This document shows, one piece after another, positions 23,240 to 36,368 of a DNA stretch of 64,000 bases. The first letter of the stretch is position 1. The number at the start of each line of letters is the position of its first letter. The position numbers and the translations under genes were made by a program. The DNA is from Tetrastigma voinierianum (Eukaryota; Streptophyta; Magnoliopsida; Vitales; Vitaceae): NCBI GenBank assembly GCA_016808115.1, contig JAEQBH010005412.1:1-64000 (forward strand). Direction: 5' to 3'. The notes under the pieces are model-generated. The model did not search any database, was not told the origin of the DNA, and was given only the letters and a program-made list of their open reading frames with translations.

Positions 23240-23572
23240 GGGAAAAGGTGCAAAAAACCCCCCGTGTTTTACTCGACATCCCACTTACACCTTAAATTTC
23301 ATTTTGGTTCAAAAAGGCCCATGTTGTTTACTCTCGTAGTACAAATTAGCCCTTATAGTCACTAATCTTGTTAAATGACCAAACCGACATTAACTGAAAT
23401 GGGCAATCATCCATGGGGCAACCTACATGGCAAACCTTCGCTCTCTAATCCAACTTAAAAGCTAGTAGGTCTCTAATCTCGAGATTAGAAAGCCCTAATT
23501 TCACTTTTACCAGAGCCTAAAAACCTTTTCGCCAAAAAGAGAACCCTAGGGTTTCTCTTCTTCCCTGATCAT
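23240..23572 (+). repeat. MULE left terminal inverted repeat
   Basis: It begins GGGAAAAGGTGC and includes 'cccacttacaccttaaattt', 'atccaacttaaaagct', and ends around 'gagaaccctagggtttctct'. The reverse complement of 38944-39276 follows the same order with scattered substitutions and short indels over about 330 bp. Confidence 0.85.
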
Positions 23573-25878
23573 CTGTAACTATCAATTCCTTTCAACTAAA
23601 AATCCTTGGATAATTACAAACGAACTTCAGCAACTATCGAGAATTTTTTTAATTGTCGTAATTTCCATTACCATTTTTGTTGTGTTGTCTCTTGGAATGT
23701 TACCATTTGGTTTAAGTAGTTTACTGGAATAGTTTATCAAGAATAAATAATGTAATTGAGTCTAAGGATGTTTATTTAATTGTTCAGGTTTCTTAAAGTG
23801 GTCCTACCGCGTTCAAGTGGTCCCGGCTCGGTAGGTTTTCGCGGTCCCTCGTTTTCAGGATATTTTAAATTTGATAACATGGAAGGGCATGTGGATGCTT
23901 ATTTACATCATGGTGGTATGGCATAATGGATCCCGTATTGCAGGCTGGAGGACATGTACACATTATCAGAGACTTTGATGTGGATTTTCTATCCATTATC
24001 AGTGTTAAGGATGTCAACAAATCAGAGTTAGGTTATTAGAATGTATAGCATATTTATGTCTTAGAACCTGAAATGGAGATGAATGAAGGTCTTTTTTTAG
24101 TTCAAGATGACATTGGGATAAGAAAGGTACTGAGTAAGATAAATTCAAACACAGATGTGCTACAATTTTTTGCTAACATGAGATTGATGTTTGTGTTCGG
24201 CTTCAAGATATATTGACCATTACAGGAGATACATCCTCCCATAGATGAACTGTACACCGATAATGACGCTAAGCTTCCTGATGTTAATGAAGTTGCAAAG
24301 GAAGATGAAGTTGTTGATCATGCCTTTACGGATAAGGAAAACATTGAAAGTAATGATTCTGAGGATGATGTTTCTGGTAGGAGTAACGAGACACGTCAGC
24401 AACAGCGAAGACTCAAGAAAGGAATGAGAGTGCAAAATGCTGATGGCAACTTTTTGTTGTCCGATAATGAAGAAGTCCCTATCAAAGAAGACATCTGCAC
24501 TGCTTCAATATAAAAGACCAAAGACCTTACTTATCTTGGGAAATTGATATCATAAATGCATGAAGTGAGGGAATCTATCACAAAGTATTGTATTTCTAGG
24601 GAAGTAGCATTGAAATTTGTGAAAAACAGAGCAAGGAAATGTAATAGTGGTTAAGTGTGAAGACCAATGCCCTTTTGTATTATTGGTGTCAAAAGACAAT
24701 TCCAACCCTGGACTAGTTGTAAAAAATTTAGTTCCAGACGATAATTGTTATAGGATTTTTACTAATCCTAGAGTTTCAACTACTTTCGTAGCCCAACATT
24801 ACAAAACTATAATTCTTGAAAATCACAACTACAAAGTTAAGGACAAGAAAAAGATGCCGAGAAGAACAAGGGCAATGTTAGGTATTCGAAGTGCAAGCGA
24901 GCAAGGAGGATGGTGTTGAGTGCCTATTCTTGGGCTTTTTCAACTGAATATTCGGAGTTGGAAGCTTATTCTAATGAGTTGTTGAGAAGCAATCCTGGCT
25001 CCACGGTGAAGGTTGAGTTGTGTAGGATGAACTTTCAAAGGGGAGAAGAGTTTTTAAGAGAATGCTTGTTTGTTTAGATGCTTGTAAAAAAGGATGGAAG
25101 ACAAGTTGTAGGCCTATCATAGGCTTAGATGGATGTTTTTTGAAGACCAAGTTCAAGGGTGAACTTTTGGTTGCTTTAGGAAGAGATGGGAGTGAACAAA
25201 AATTTCCTATAGCATGGGGTTATGTCAAAAGTGAAACAAAATTTAACTCGGAAGGCTCGGTTTTAAAACACTAACAAAGAAGAACTGGAATTAGGAGATT
25301 GAAGTCAATTTACTTTCATATCATATATGCAAAAGGTATGACACTAAATTGTATTTTCATTTGTTTATCTTTATTTATGATGGGTATGAGTTATTGATTT
25401 GTTCTTTGTTGCATTTGAATATGGGGATTAGTTAATGTTGTTATTAATGTAAGTCCTAAGGCTGAGCATAGATGGTGTGCACACCATATATTTGCTAATT
25501 GGTCTAAGAGACATAAGGGAGGAGAGATGAAGAGGCAATTTTGAAAGGTAGCTTGGTTTACCTTTGAAGAAGAATTTGTAGACAATATGAGGCAGCTTGA
25601 AGAGCTACAAAAGATTTGATGAACTACCCACCGCACACATGGGTAAGAGCCTACTTTAGTGGTAGATGTAAGTCATGGGCTGTTGATAATAATATGGTGG
25701 AAAGATTCAATTATTGGATCCTACAAGCTAGATATATGCCAATTACGACAATGCTTGAGTTTATAAGAGATAAAACTATGAATAGGTTAGGTTTGAAAGG
25801 TCCATTATGTGAAAAGTTGATCAATTCTTTTAGTTGTAACTGTAATGACATTTTTCAAATCAACAAAGGGATAGCAAT

Positions 25879-28800
25879 TGTGACGCCCCAATTTTCGGGG
25901 GTCCCGTTGTGATAGGCCGTATGCGTGATGTGTAAAAACTAGATGTAGCGCATATGTGTGAAAGTGCACGCGTCGTATCAAGTAATATAGTGTACCTAAG
26001 TACGAATATCGATCCATGGGAGTAAGCGCTGTTGATTACTCGAATCGCCTTTAATATTATCCGACGAAACTTTGAATGACTATCTAATTAATGTATGAAA
26101 TTAAATGAACGCTTAAATTAACTGTGGAATTGCTTTGTTGTGGAGACTAAGGATTTGTCTCCCCCTGCCACTTTTGATGGATTATTATGTAGCGGAGTTA
26201 ATATTCAATCTATTAATGATTTCTCGATGACGGGGTGATAGTGCCTTTGAGATACCCTCTCTCGAGGTGTATCCGCCCATCTCGCCAGTAGGGCTAGGTA
26301 CATCTACGCTTGGGCCAATGCCCGGCGGCAAATCTTCAAACCCTAATCACCACACTCGGAATCGGGATATCTCTATTTACCGATTTGACTGAGGGTTGCT
26401 CTATTCAGATCCTTGGGAGTCCTTATCTCTCGATCTAGGATACCCAGCAAGATCATTCCATTGTTGGCCAGACATTACCATGTATTTAAATCACAGATAT
26501 AGAACAAATCGATGCAAATCATAAATAAACTGAATAATATAATTTTAAACCTTAACCATTCAATTGTGATAGGGTTCAACAAAACCCTAGTTATGAATCT
26601 ACAACATATTGGACTTGAATATACGCTTCATTCTACAAATCATCAGTAGTTTAAGAGAAAATAGAAAGAAATACAAAAACACTGTCTCTTTCAATGATTC
26701 GAGTCGCTTCTACTTTGTTTTCCGCGCTCCCGTCCATACGTTCTTCGATGCCCCCAACCCAATTCTGATCCCCATTCCTTTTTATGATTCAGAGGCAAAA
26801 AAAATTGCGCTGACGTCACGACGTTGGGTCACTTGTTGACTTTTCTCCTTTGACTAGGCGTCGCGACGTTACGACGAACATCATGACGTTGCTACCAGTT
26901 TCTCTCCTGTTGCTTCTTTTCAGCTCCAAATTGCCACAAACCGCCCTCTTTACCTGCAATTCACAAAAGATCCAAAAATCATATATTGGGCTATAATGTG
27001 CTTATTTAAATGTAAAATCAACTAAAAACATAAAGCGAACACGGGTATAATATAGTGTTTTAGGCGCTCATCCGTTGATCTTCGTCGGCGTAGATGCATG
27101 GTTCGGGTGACTTGATACCACACTATTGTGTCCCATTTATCGGGATCCATATTTTCAAAAAAAATTGGCAGAGTCTCCTTTGTTCGGGGAGCTCTACCCA
27201 ACATACAACCTGTATAATAGTATAATCATAACTCATCTAGGGTCTCAACATAAGTAGTATTGACCACATAAGGTCCCATACCATCCATATCCCCAATATA
27301 CATCCCTTTGCCTGGATCCATTCATTCATATTTAAATCTAAAATATGAAAATAAAATGCTTAATTGTAGTCCATAAGAGTTTGATCATGGCCCTCTTACC
27401 ATAATTACATACCTGACTATTTATCTGATATCCCCAGGAATTTAATTACAATTATTTTATATAAAATATTTTTACAAAACTGTTACTCAAAGGTAATATC
27501 AAGGCCACACATCAGCCTTCTTCATAATCACGGTCTCGTAGGAGTGTCGTCTCCCTGTACATCCCCTGTATTTGAAAGGGGGTCCTACAACGGGGTGAGC
27601 AATGCCCAGTAGAAAAATTCTCATACAAGGGCTACAACCCACCTAAAATGCATATGCAATGGTAAACATAGAAACGTCCAATCACATTCCATATAAATAA
27701 TGCAATTCTATATGGAATATTACGTGTCATGCATGAGATGAGACTCCTAATGCCCACAACCCGAGTCCCGACCGACTCCCTCACACTTGCAATTACAAAG
27801 TGTGAAAACCGATCATTGGTGTTTCACGAATGACTTAACCCGATGGACAACTCTCAATATTTCAATTGAATTTTTATCAAATCCAGTGTGTTTTATTCAT
27901 GAGCCCGCGTCTTTCGGGGTCACATCGCGGGATGTGCGCTCTTCCCATTTTTCACGGGCTTTCACCGCCCGGTGTTCATGTTTAACCGCATATAAATTTG
28001 GGTCTTTCACCTTAATTGAGGGAGGATCTACCTCGCGCCTGCTGCCCAGGCACACGTGATTTATATTTATTATTGTTTTATACAACTGACAGTCTCGATT
28101 TTGGACGTGGTCCCATTTCCGAAACTCACCCACACATTCACCCAAAAATGAGTGAATAAGCCAACCATGCACCCACACCCGACTCGACGCGATGTGACCG
28201 TGCATATGAAATGCAATCATGTCATTTCATGTCATGTCATGTTACATGCAACATTATAAATTCCGGATAATTATATTTCCTACATATAATTTTCATTCAT
28301 CACAATTTCCATGTTAATACATCACGCAAGCACATATTAACATGATTTTTACACACAACATGTTATTTATTTTTTTCCAAAAATAACACACAAAATGACC
28401 CAAATCTCGGACCCACATAAACAGGGCACCTCTCGGTCCCTTCACTGTCATGAACCATTTTTGGTTCCACAACAGTGATACCGAAAAACTCAACAAAACC
28501 CTAAGACATCAGTCCCAGAATTGAAACCAACTCAACACGAGTGCGAGGAAGCCTGAAAATAGTCCTTAAAATCACATTTGGATAATCAGAAAACAATCCC
28601 GAGAAATTTGTGATGTTGAAAATAGTCCCGAAAATTCAGCCCATACTGTCCGAAAATAGTCCTGAAAATTTCTAAAAATTCCTACACCTAGTCCCAAAAA
28701 TTTGGGACTGAAATTTACGGCCTCTCACGGCCTCTAAGAAAAACCCCAAGCCATTAAATGGCCTTTAAGCTAGAAATAACCCAAGTAGGAAAATTCCCTA

Positions 28801-29236
28801 CCTTGTGGAGTTTGATGAAACTCCAAGATTTTGATACCCACACGTAGCTCTTGATGCGTGGACCGACTTTTCCTTTTGCTCAGGCGGCCTAAAGTCAAGT
28901 GCGCCAGATCTTAGAGAGAAGTTTTTCTCTCTCTACCCTTCTCTTCACTCTTTCTCTTTCTCGCTCCTCTTTTTTTCTGTCCGTCTTCTCCTTTTGACTC
29001 TTATCTTTTGATTTTTTTTTGCCATGTGTCCATCTCATTCGAATTAGTTTAAACACGAAACAAATTATTTATTTTCAGTTCAATTTATTTTAAATGAACT
29101 TAGCTCAAGCCATTTCCTGACTTCCGAGATTTTCGTAAAAATCTCGTCCCTGGAGTCACTAACTACTTATGGCAATTTATTATTATTATTATCATTTTTC
29201 CATTTTTGAAAATTTCTAATTTTCCCGGGTTTTACA
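25879..29236 (-). repeat. Gypsy downstream (3') LTR, itself interrupted
   Basis: It is the partner of 34058-36368. Without the 25910-27072 insertion and one CGTTG copy its length is about 2.19 kb. Matching blocks include 'cactattgtgtc', 'ttggcagagtctcctttgtt', 'gtcatgcatgagatgagact' and 'gtgcatatgaaatgcaatca'. It ends 'cccgggttttaca'. Confidence 0.85.
25910..27072. mobile_element. LTR-like insertion inside the gypsy LTR (solo LTR candidate)
   Basis: The homologous LTR at 34058 reads 'gtctcgttgacaac', but this copy is interrupted right after 'gtcccgttg'. The inserted 1.16 kb starts TGATAGGCC, ends near GCGCTCATC, and CGTTG is repeated on both sides (25905-25909 and 27073-27077). The 5-bp duplication and TG start fit a solo LTR of another family. 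The 3' end is TCATC rather than a clean CA, so either the last two bases changed or the class is different. The sequence has no protein-coding frame of note. Confidence 0.7.
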
Positions 29237-29251
29237 TTCTTCCCCCCTTGA
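29237..29251 (-). other. Gypsy polypurine tract
   Basis: On the minus strand CAAGGGGGGAAGAA lies immediately inside the downstream LTR. This is the expected position and composition of the plus-strand priming site of a Ty3/gypsy element. Confidence 0.75.
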
Positions 29252-29398
29252 ATTTCGTCACCGAAATTCACATATACTAGCACACACAAACACATACATA
29301 TGCAGTAATATTCTAATGCCAAATATTAGTCCATGCACCTTCGTCCTCAAATAGGAAAGGATATGTGGCTCACGTTTCCACGTTGCCTCCTCCACTCC

Positions 29399-30640
29399 TT
29401 AGTGTTGCACAGCACTTTTACTAACCACGGTCTTTGCGTCATGGCGCGCGTCGCGGCTATCCAAGATACGCACGGGTCCCTCCTCGAAGGTGCCATCAGT
29501 CTCAAAAGTAATTTCTCCCCAATCCACTACATGAGCTAGATCTAGAGTATACTTCTGAAGCATGGAGACGTGAAACACCTCATGGACACCTGATAAACTC
29601 GGTTGTAGTGTCAGCGATATGCAGTGTGCCCACCCTCTCGAGGACCTCGAAGGGCCCAATATACCTTGGCAATAGCTTCCCTCGCTTGCTGAATCTAATC
29701 ACTCCTATCTTAAGCATCACCTTCAAGAAGACGTGATCACCTATCTCGAACTCTAGAGGTCGACGCCATCTATCGACGTAGTTCTTCTGTCTGCTCTGAG
29801 CCATAAGAAGGCGCTTCCGAATCAAATCCACCTTCTCAGAGGTGTCTCTGTCGAATCGGGACCCGATGATGGAGCGTTCTCCATTTCATCCAACGGTCGG
29901 TGTTGGTCGACATGGCCTCCCATATAAGGCCTCATAGGGTGCCATCTGAATACTTGTCTGATAACTGTTGTTGTAGGTGAATTCCACTAAGGTTAAATGC
30001 TCCTCCCAACTACCTTTGAGATCCAGGACACATGCACGCAGCATGTCCTCTAAAATTTGTATGGTCCTCTCCAACTGACCATCTGTCTGAGGATGAAATG
30101 TTGTGCTCATAGTCAACTATGTCCCCATGGCCTTTTGGAAACTCTTCCAAAGTGTGCCGCATGCATCTGGGATCCACACATTCGTCTGATAGAGGCGGCA
30201 CTCCATTAAGTAGAACAATCTCACGAATATATAGCGGTAGAGATTCTTCTAGTGTGAAGGTCATCCGTCTTTTGCTAGAGAAAATACATCCAGCTTAGTG
30301 AGCAGTCCACTATAACCAAGCGCATCATGCCTCCAGCGTGTCGTGGCAAGTTGGTCTAAAATCCATGTTGACATGCTCCCACTTCCCTTAGCTACCTTTA
30401 ATGGTGGAGTAGCCCATTACGATGCTTTCGACCTTTACCCTCTTGACACGTGAGACAGTCGAAACAAAATCTCAAACGTGTCACTTCATCCTCGATATCA
30501 CGTGGCAATTTAGGTATCTTGAGTGCACTTGGATGCACAACAAAACAAGGCGGTGGAACTCCACGGGGATCTCCTCTCTCGGAATCCCGGTCCAGCTGAG
30601 GAACCCACTGACCCTTCCCACATGCCGAAGACTACCATTT
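29399..30640 (-). pseudogene. Gypsy integrase and C-terminal tail remnant
   Basis: On the minus strand the blocks appear in order. KWEHVNMDF near 30390 is the start of the catalytic core. A YIREIVLLNGVP segment follows near 30205. FHPQTDGQLERTIQILEDML then NNSYQTSIQMAPYEALYG lie at 30116-29886. EIGDHVFLKV and KLLPRYIGPFEVLERVG at 29831-29650 belong to the C-terminal domain. The tail VFHVSMLQKYTLD then FEEGPVRILDSRD follows. Frames change repeatedly. Integrase would join the element's cDNA to host DNA; here it is dead. A true chromodomain could not be confirmed. Confidence 0.8.
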
Positions 30641-30925
30641 GTGTGGATGACCCAGCCTTTGTCACCTGTACCTAACAGTACTCGATCCCTGATGGACGAT
30701 CTCTTTGCGTCCTTTCCCTAGGACTCAATCACCCTGCTCAGTAGGGATGGCGTAGCTACCAAACTCCCTAGCACTCCCTGAGCCTGATCACTATATTGTA
30801 GCCTAAACTGTCCCACAGTCTCGAGCATTTGCCACTCCTTGGAAGCTACACCGCCCGATTACTCCCGTGACTTAGTGGCCTCAGCCACTACATTTGCCTT
30901 ACGGGATGGTAATGCAAAGTGAAAA

Positions 30926-32262
30926 TCACAATCCCTCAAGATACTCCATCCATCTGCATTGCCTTATGTTGAGGTCCCGTTGTGTGAAGATATAGCTCAA
31001 ACTCTTGTGGTTTGAAAATAGCTCAAACTGCTCACCATGTAGATAGTGGAGCCAAATCTTTAAGGCAAAGACTATGGCCGCCAACTCCAGATCATGTGTA
31101 GGGTAATTCTGCTCATGATCCTTTAGCTGTCTGGAACCATAAGCCACAACCCTCTCGAACTACATCAAGACACATCCTAATTCGTCCCTAGAGGCATCAC
31201 AGTACACCGTGTACCTCTGTCCCTGTTACGAGACTATCCAAATAGGAGCTTAAGTAAGCCTTATTTTCAACTCTTAGAATGCCTTCTCATACAAGTCATC
31301 CCACTCAAACTTGACCCCCTTCCGAGTCAATCTAGTCATAGGTGCTGCTAACCGGGAGAAATCCTTAATAAACCTCCTGTAATACCCTGCCAATCCCAAG
31401 AAACTGCGTATCTCGAAAGGCGACCGACTCTCCCGACTCACTTAATAGCTGCCTTCTCGAATTCTGCTAACACACACAGAAGCCCACACGACGTGTCCCA
31501 AGAATCTCACCTCAGTAAGCCAAAACTCACACTTACTAAACTTGGCATACAACTGATGGTCCTTGAGTTCCTGGAGAACAATCTGAAAATGATCCTCATG
31601 CTCCTCCTTAAACTGGGAGTAGATCAAGATGTCGTCAACAAAGACCACAACAAACTGATCAAAATAGGGCTAAAATACCCTATGCATGAGATCTATGAAT
31701 GTCGTTGGCGCAGTCGTCAACCCGAAGGGCATCAATGTGAACTTGAAATGCCCATACCGCCTACTTGTTGTCTTGGGATGCTCCCGGCCTCCTAACTCTC
31801 AACTGATGGTAACCAGTATGAAAGTCTATCTTGGAGTAGACTCACGCCCCTCTCAACTGATCAAACAAATCATCAATCCTCAGTAAGGGATACCGATTCT
31901 TAATTGTAACCCTATTCAATTGTCAGTAGTCAATGCACAGTCGAAGAGTCTTGTCCTTCTTCTTAGCAAACAAAACAGGAGCGCCCCATGGTGAAGTGCT
32001 CGATCTAATAAAACCCTTATCCAACAATTCCTGCAGTTAGACCTTGAGTTCATGCAACTCAACTAGTGCCATCCTATGAGAAGTCATAGAAATGGGAGGA
32101 CGTACCAAGGTGTAACTCAATGACAAAGTCCACATCCCTGTGAGGAGGTAATCCCGGTAGCTCATCCAGAAAAACATCCTCATACTCGCAAACTACCCGA
32201 GGTAGATCCAATTCCTGTCTCACCTCGTCCTCCAGGGTAAGGCTTGCTAGCCAACCCATCAA
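30926..32262 (-). pseudogene. Gypsy reverse transcriptase and RNase H remnant
   Basis: The order on the minus strand is as follows. EYEDVFLDELPGLPPHRDVD near 32180 is the entry to the [22 protein letters not shown] near 32020 comes next. Then [19 protein letters not shown] near 31640 carries the catalytic DD. Finally RNase H gives [20 protein letters not shown] and [16 protein letters not shown] at 31100-30950. Catalytic motifs are recognisable, but frameshifts and stops interrupt at least six times. Confidence 0.85.
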
Positions 32263-34032
32263 CTATCCACTCCATCTAGAGGTCATTACCCAACATCTAG
32301 GTAAAAACATCATGCTTCTCCCACGAAGATTTACATGGATCTGGTCAGCAGATGTGTAGGCGGTAATCCTCTACTATCTGTCGATAGCGACTCGGTATGC
32401 CATCAACCAATCCATGCCCGAATGACATCAAAATGCGATATGTCCATCACCCAAAGAATTTGCGTAGAGCAAAATCCACGAGATCTCTAATTCACAATCT
32501 CGACATATGATCAATCCTCACCTAGTCCCTAGGGAGAACTCACATATAACGAGCTCCATCCAGGGATCTCTACCTCCCCAAGCCCAGAAAACATCCACAT
32601 TAGATGCAGCCACGAAAAGAATCACGATGCACGAGAATAAAACAATATCGGCCTTAAGTGAGATAGCGAAACATACAGCCCATCGGTGATCAATTGGCTC
32701 GATGCATTGGTGTGATAGATAGACACGCCCACGGGTCACGATGTCTGGCAGTGAACCCTCTTATTAACCTTAACCCGTATTACGGTCTCTCACGGCCTAT
32801 ACGTATAGCGAAGGCGCTGTGCGGCTTACCTTGAGATATCTTTTGGTCTCTCGGCTGCCTTGAGGTGAAAAGATTTCATGTGTCTTCGCTTGTCCACTAA
32901 TGGCCCCAGGACTGCGTTGTCCCATAATTTTGGGATCCTTGCCTCTATGAGCAAATCCAGTCGCTGTACCCGTTAATGGCGGTGATAGCATGTCATTTGC
33001 CCGTGGCCTAGAACAGCAGAGCTAGGCCTTGGCTGATAGCGGCGCCGTCCTTGAAATCCTTGTGGAATAGAAGTCTTTCGCTTCGGCGCTTCACGAATTA
33101 GAAAGAAGATTGATTCTCCTTTCTCTTAGTACTTCTTTGTACCGTATCCGAGATGCTTAGGTGTGTCATCTACTCCTCTTCCAATGGCCAGGTTGTCGAC
33201 CATAAAATTCTCCTCCTCCCATGTATGTTGGAGGATGATGTACGAAACCCCCCAGAGGTTACTCGTCCCTCCCTAACCAGTTGCGCTAGTATTGCAATGG
33301 TAGCAGCCAACTAACGCTCACGTGCAATGATGGTGACTCACGGCGTATCCTTTCAGGTAATAAAAAAATGACCCGCCACCATCGTGTCTCGTCCTCCCTT
33401 AAGGGCCGGAAGATCATGTGCTTAGAAACTCTGGAGGTTACTTGACCCCCCCCATTGGTTCCCGATTGCACCGAAGCATGCGATGGTGTGACAACCTTGC
33501 ACATAAGGTAGATCGTAGAAAGCAACTGACCTCACATGGAGTGCATTTGTCTAAAGCCAGTGGTCATGGGTTATTACTCTGCCCACCGCCCCGATGTTCT
33601 CTTCCTCTGCTAGCCATCTACACGTGTCAGATAGTAATAGAGTTCTCAAATTTCTATCGGTCTACACATGAATTATGCATTGACTTTTCACTTTATCATA
33701 AGAACTACCGTTCATCCCTTTTCCTTAGTGGTGCATAATGCCCAGCCACTAATACACATCGATTCTCGAACTATCATGTTCATTTTGTTTTCCGAACCCC
33801 TAAGGTTATGTTTTCTAACCCTAGTGTTCCATATACAATCCACCATGTATATTATTCACACATATCACACAACATGTTAAGCACAAAACATGCAACACAC
33901 AACAATGCATGATCTAGACCCATGTCAATCAGCCCTCGGTACTCGTGTACCTAGACTCTTGATACCTAGCTGAGATGAGCTAGTATCAGGACCATACTTG
34001 TGGATACCCAAATTCGATCTCCCTAGGTAATC
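32263..34032 (-). pseudogene. Gypsy gag-protease region, not readable in detail
   Basis: By position this must hold gag and the aspartic protease. I see no gag blocks, knuckle or DTGA/DSGA motif that I would stand behind. Only short frames remain, e.g. 33286-33525 and 32518-32739. The region is much more scrambled than the RT-integrase part. Confidence 0.4.
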
Positions 34033-34057
34033 ATTTACCTAAGCTCTGATACGAAGT
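34033..34057 (-). other. Gypsy primer-binding site
   Basis: On the minus strand 'acttcgtatcagagcttagg' follows the upstream LTR directly. TATCAGAGC matches the complement of the initiator tRNA-Met 3' end, so the element probably used that tRNA as primer. Confidence 0.65.
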
Positions 34058-36368
34058 TGTGACGCCCCAATTTTCGGGGGTCTCGTTGACAACCCGTCAA
34101 CCCGTGGAATTCCTGTGCATTTCGAGTGACCCGATACCACACTATTGTGTCTCATTTCTCGGGATCTATATTTTCAGAAAAAAATTGGCAGAGTCTCCTT
34201 TGTTCAGGGAGCTCTACCCAACATACAACTTGTATAACAGTATAATCATAACTCATCCGAGTTACCGATAGAAGTAGTATTGACCACCACGGGGTCGTCG
34301 TCCATATCCCCAATATACGTACGGGATCCATTCATTCATATTTATCTAAAATATGAAAATAAAACCAACAGTACGGTCAGTAAGAGTCCAGATCATGGGC
34401 ACTCTTATCATTATTAAATCTGCATTATTTGCTCTGATGTACGAAAAGAATTTGATTCTGATTCTTTTATACAAAATATTCTTACAAAAAATATTACTCA
34501 AGGTAATATCAAGGCCACACATCATTCTTCATGAGTACGACCTCGTCGAGGAACTAGCGTCTCCTTGGCCCTTTGTGCACGAAGGGGGTCCTAACCGGGG
34601 TGGCTTGATACTGGTAGAAAATTCTTCTCTGAAATTTACTCCACACCTAAAATGCACATGCGTGCAAACATGGAAACGTCGATCACATTCCATATAAATA
34701 ATGCAATCCTATATGAAATATTATGTGTCATGCATGAGATGAGACTCCTCATGCCCACAACCCGAGTCTCGACCGACTCCCTCACACCTGCAATGCCAAG
34801 TGTGAAAACCAGTCATTGATGTTTCACAAAATGACTTAACCCATTTAGACAACTCTCCAATATTCAATTGAATTTGATCAAATCCCGTGTGTTTATTCAT
34901 GGGCTACGTCTTTCGAGGTCACACCGCCCAGGATCGGCTGTACGCCTTCCGACATTTTACGGGCTTTCACGCGGTGATTATGTCCTAACGCATATAAATT
35001 TGGGTCTTTCAACGGGAGGGGATCTACCCCCGTCTTACTCTGTGAACACACGTGATTTATATTTATTATAGTTTTATACCACCGCCGATTTTGGACATGG
35101 TCCCATTTCCGAGCTCACCACACATTCACCAAAAATGGTGAATAACGGTACCATGCACCCACACCCAACTCGACGCCATGTGATCGTGCATATGAAATGC
35201 AATCATATCATTTCATGCTATGTCATGCTACATGCAACATTTATAAATTCCGAATAATTATATTTCCTACATATAATTTCCGATCGTCACCATTTCCATG
35301 TTAATACATCACGTAAGCACATATTAACATGATTTTTTTACACCACAAAAACATATTATTTATTTATTTCCAACAATAACACAAAAATGACCCAAATCTG
35401 GACTACATAAACAAGGCACCTCTCGATCCCTTCACGTCCATGAACCATTTTTGGTTCTATTACTGTGATATTGAAAAACTCAGCAAAACCCGAAGACTTC
35501 AGTCTCGGGATTAAAACCAAATCTCAACATAGTAAAGGCTTGCTGAAAACGATCCACGAAAATCCACATGGGATTATGCAGAAAACGATCCACGAATTCA
35601 GCTCGAGAAATTTGTCCATGATCCAAAAATTTAACTGGGTATCGAAAACAATCAAAATTTCTAAAAATTCCTACACCCAGTCAAAAGAATTTGGGATGAA
35701 ATTCTGATCTCTCCACGGCCTCTAAGAAAAACCCCAAGCCATTAAGTGGCCTTTAAGCTAGAAAATAACCCAGTGAAGATTCCTACCTCCTTGAATTTGT
35801 GAAACTCAATTTTGGTACCCAGTGTAGCTCGATGCGTGGACCGACTTTTCCATTTGCTCCGACGAAAACCTACGGTTCGAATTTCGTAGATCTTAGAGAG
35901 AAGTTTTTGTCTCTCTACCCCTCTCTTCTCTCTCTCTTTCTCTTTCTCGCTCCTTTTTTTCGGTCCGTCCCCTCCTTTTGACTTTTATCTTTTGATTTTT
36001 TTTTACCATGTGTCAATCTCTCATTCAGTCAGTTTACGCATGGAAACAATTTATTTATTTCAGTTCAATTTATTTTTAAATGAACTTAGCTCAAGCCGTT
36101 TCGACTTAGAGATTTTCGTAAAAATCTAGTCCACTAAGAATCCTTTGGCGACTTATCACCCAAAAACTCGTAAAAAATTCCGATTGTCTCATAATTCGAT
36201 GAAATTTTTTCTAGGTTACTAGATTTTCGCGAGAGCCGAATTTAGCAGCGTCAGTTTAGATCATCGAGATCTAGAAATTTTCTAGGTTTCCCTGAACCAT
36301 TTTGATAATTTATTATTATAATTATCATTTTACCATTTTGAAAATTTCTAATTTTCCCGAGTTTTACA
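34058..36368 (-). repeat. Gypsy upstream (5') LTR
   Basis: The 2.31-kb LTR opens TGTGACGCCCC and closes GAGTTTTACA on the plus strand. It aligns end to end with 25879-29236 minus the insertion. About 100 bp near 36120-36300 ('gtctcataattcgatgaaat' and following) are extra relative to the partner and account for the length difference. Divergence is strongly clustered. Confidence 0.85.

Larger units (their letters stand above)
25879..36368 (-). mobile_element. Ty3/gypsy LTR retrotransposon, minus orientation, in the MULE transposase
   Basis: The 10.5-kb element is flanked by GCAAT (25874-25878) and GCAAC (36369-36373), a 5-bp TSD with one change. Both LTRs have TGTGACGCCCC at the low-coordinate end and TTTTACA at the other, giving TGTAAAAC...GGCGTCACA in the element's own direction. 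In that direction the order is reverse transcriptase, RNase H, integrase, which is the Ty3/gypsy order. LTRs over 2 kb and a C-terminal tail after the integrase suggest a Del/Tekay-type chromovirus, by inference only. All frames are broken. Confidence 0.9.

Noticed and set aside
27022..28496. Frames inside the gypsy LTR (e.g. 27897-28220, 28314-28496)
   Set aside because: LTR sequence is non-coding. The partner LTR at 34058-36368 does not keep these frames.
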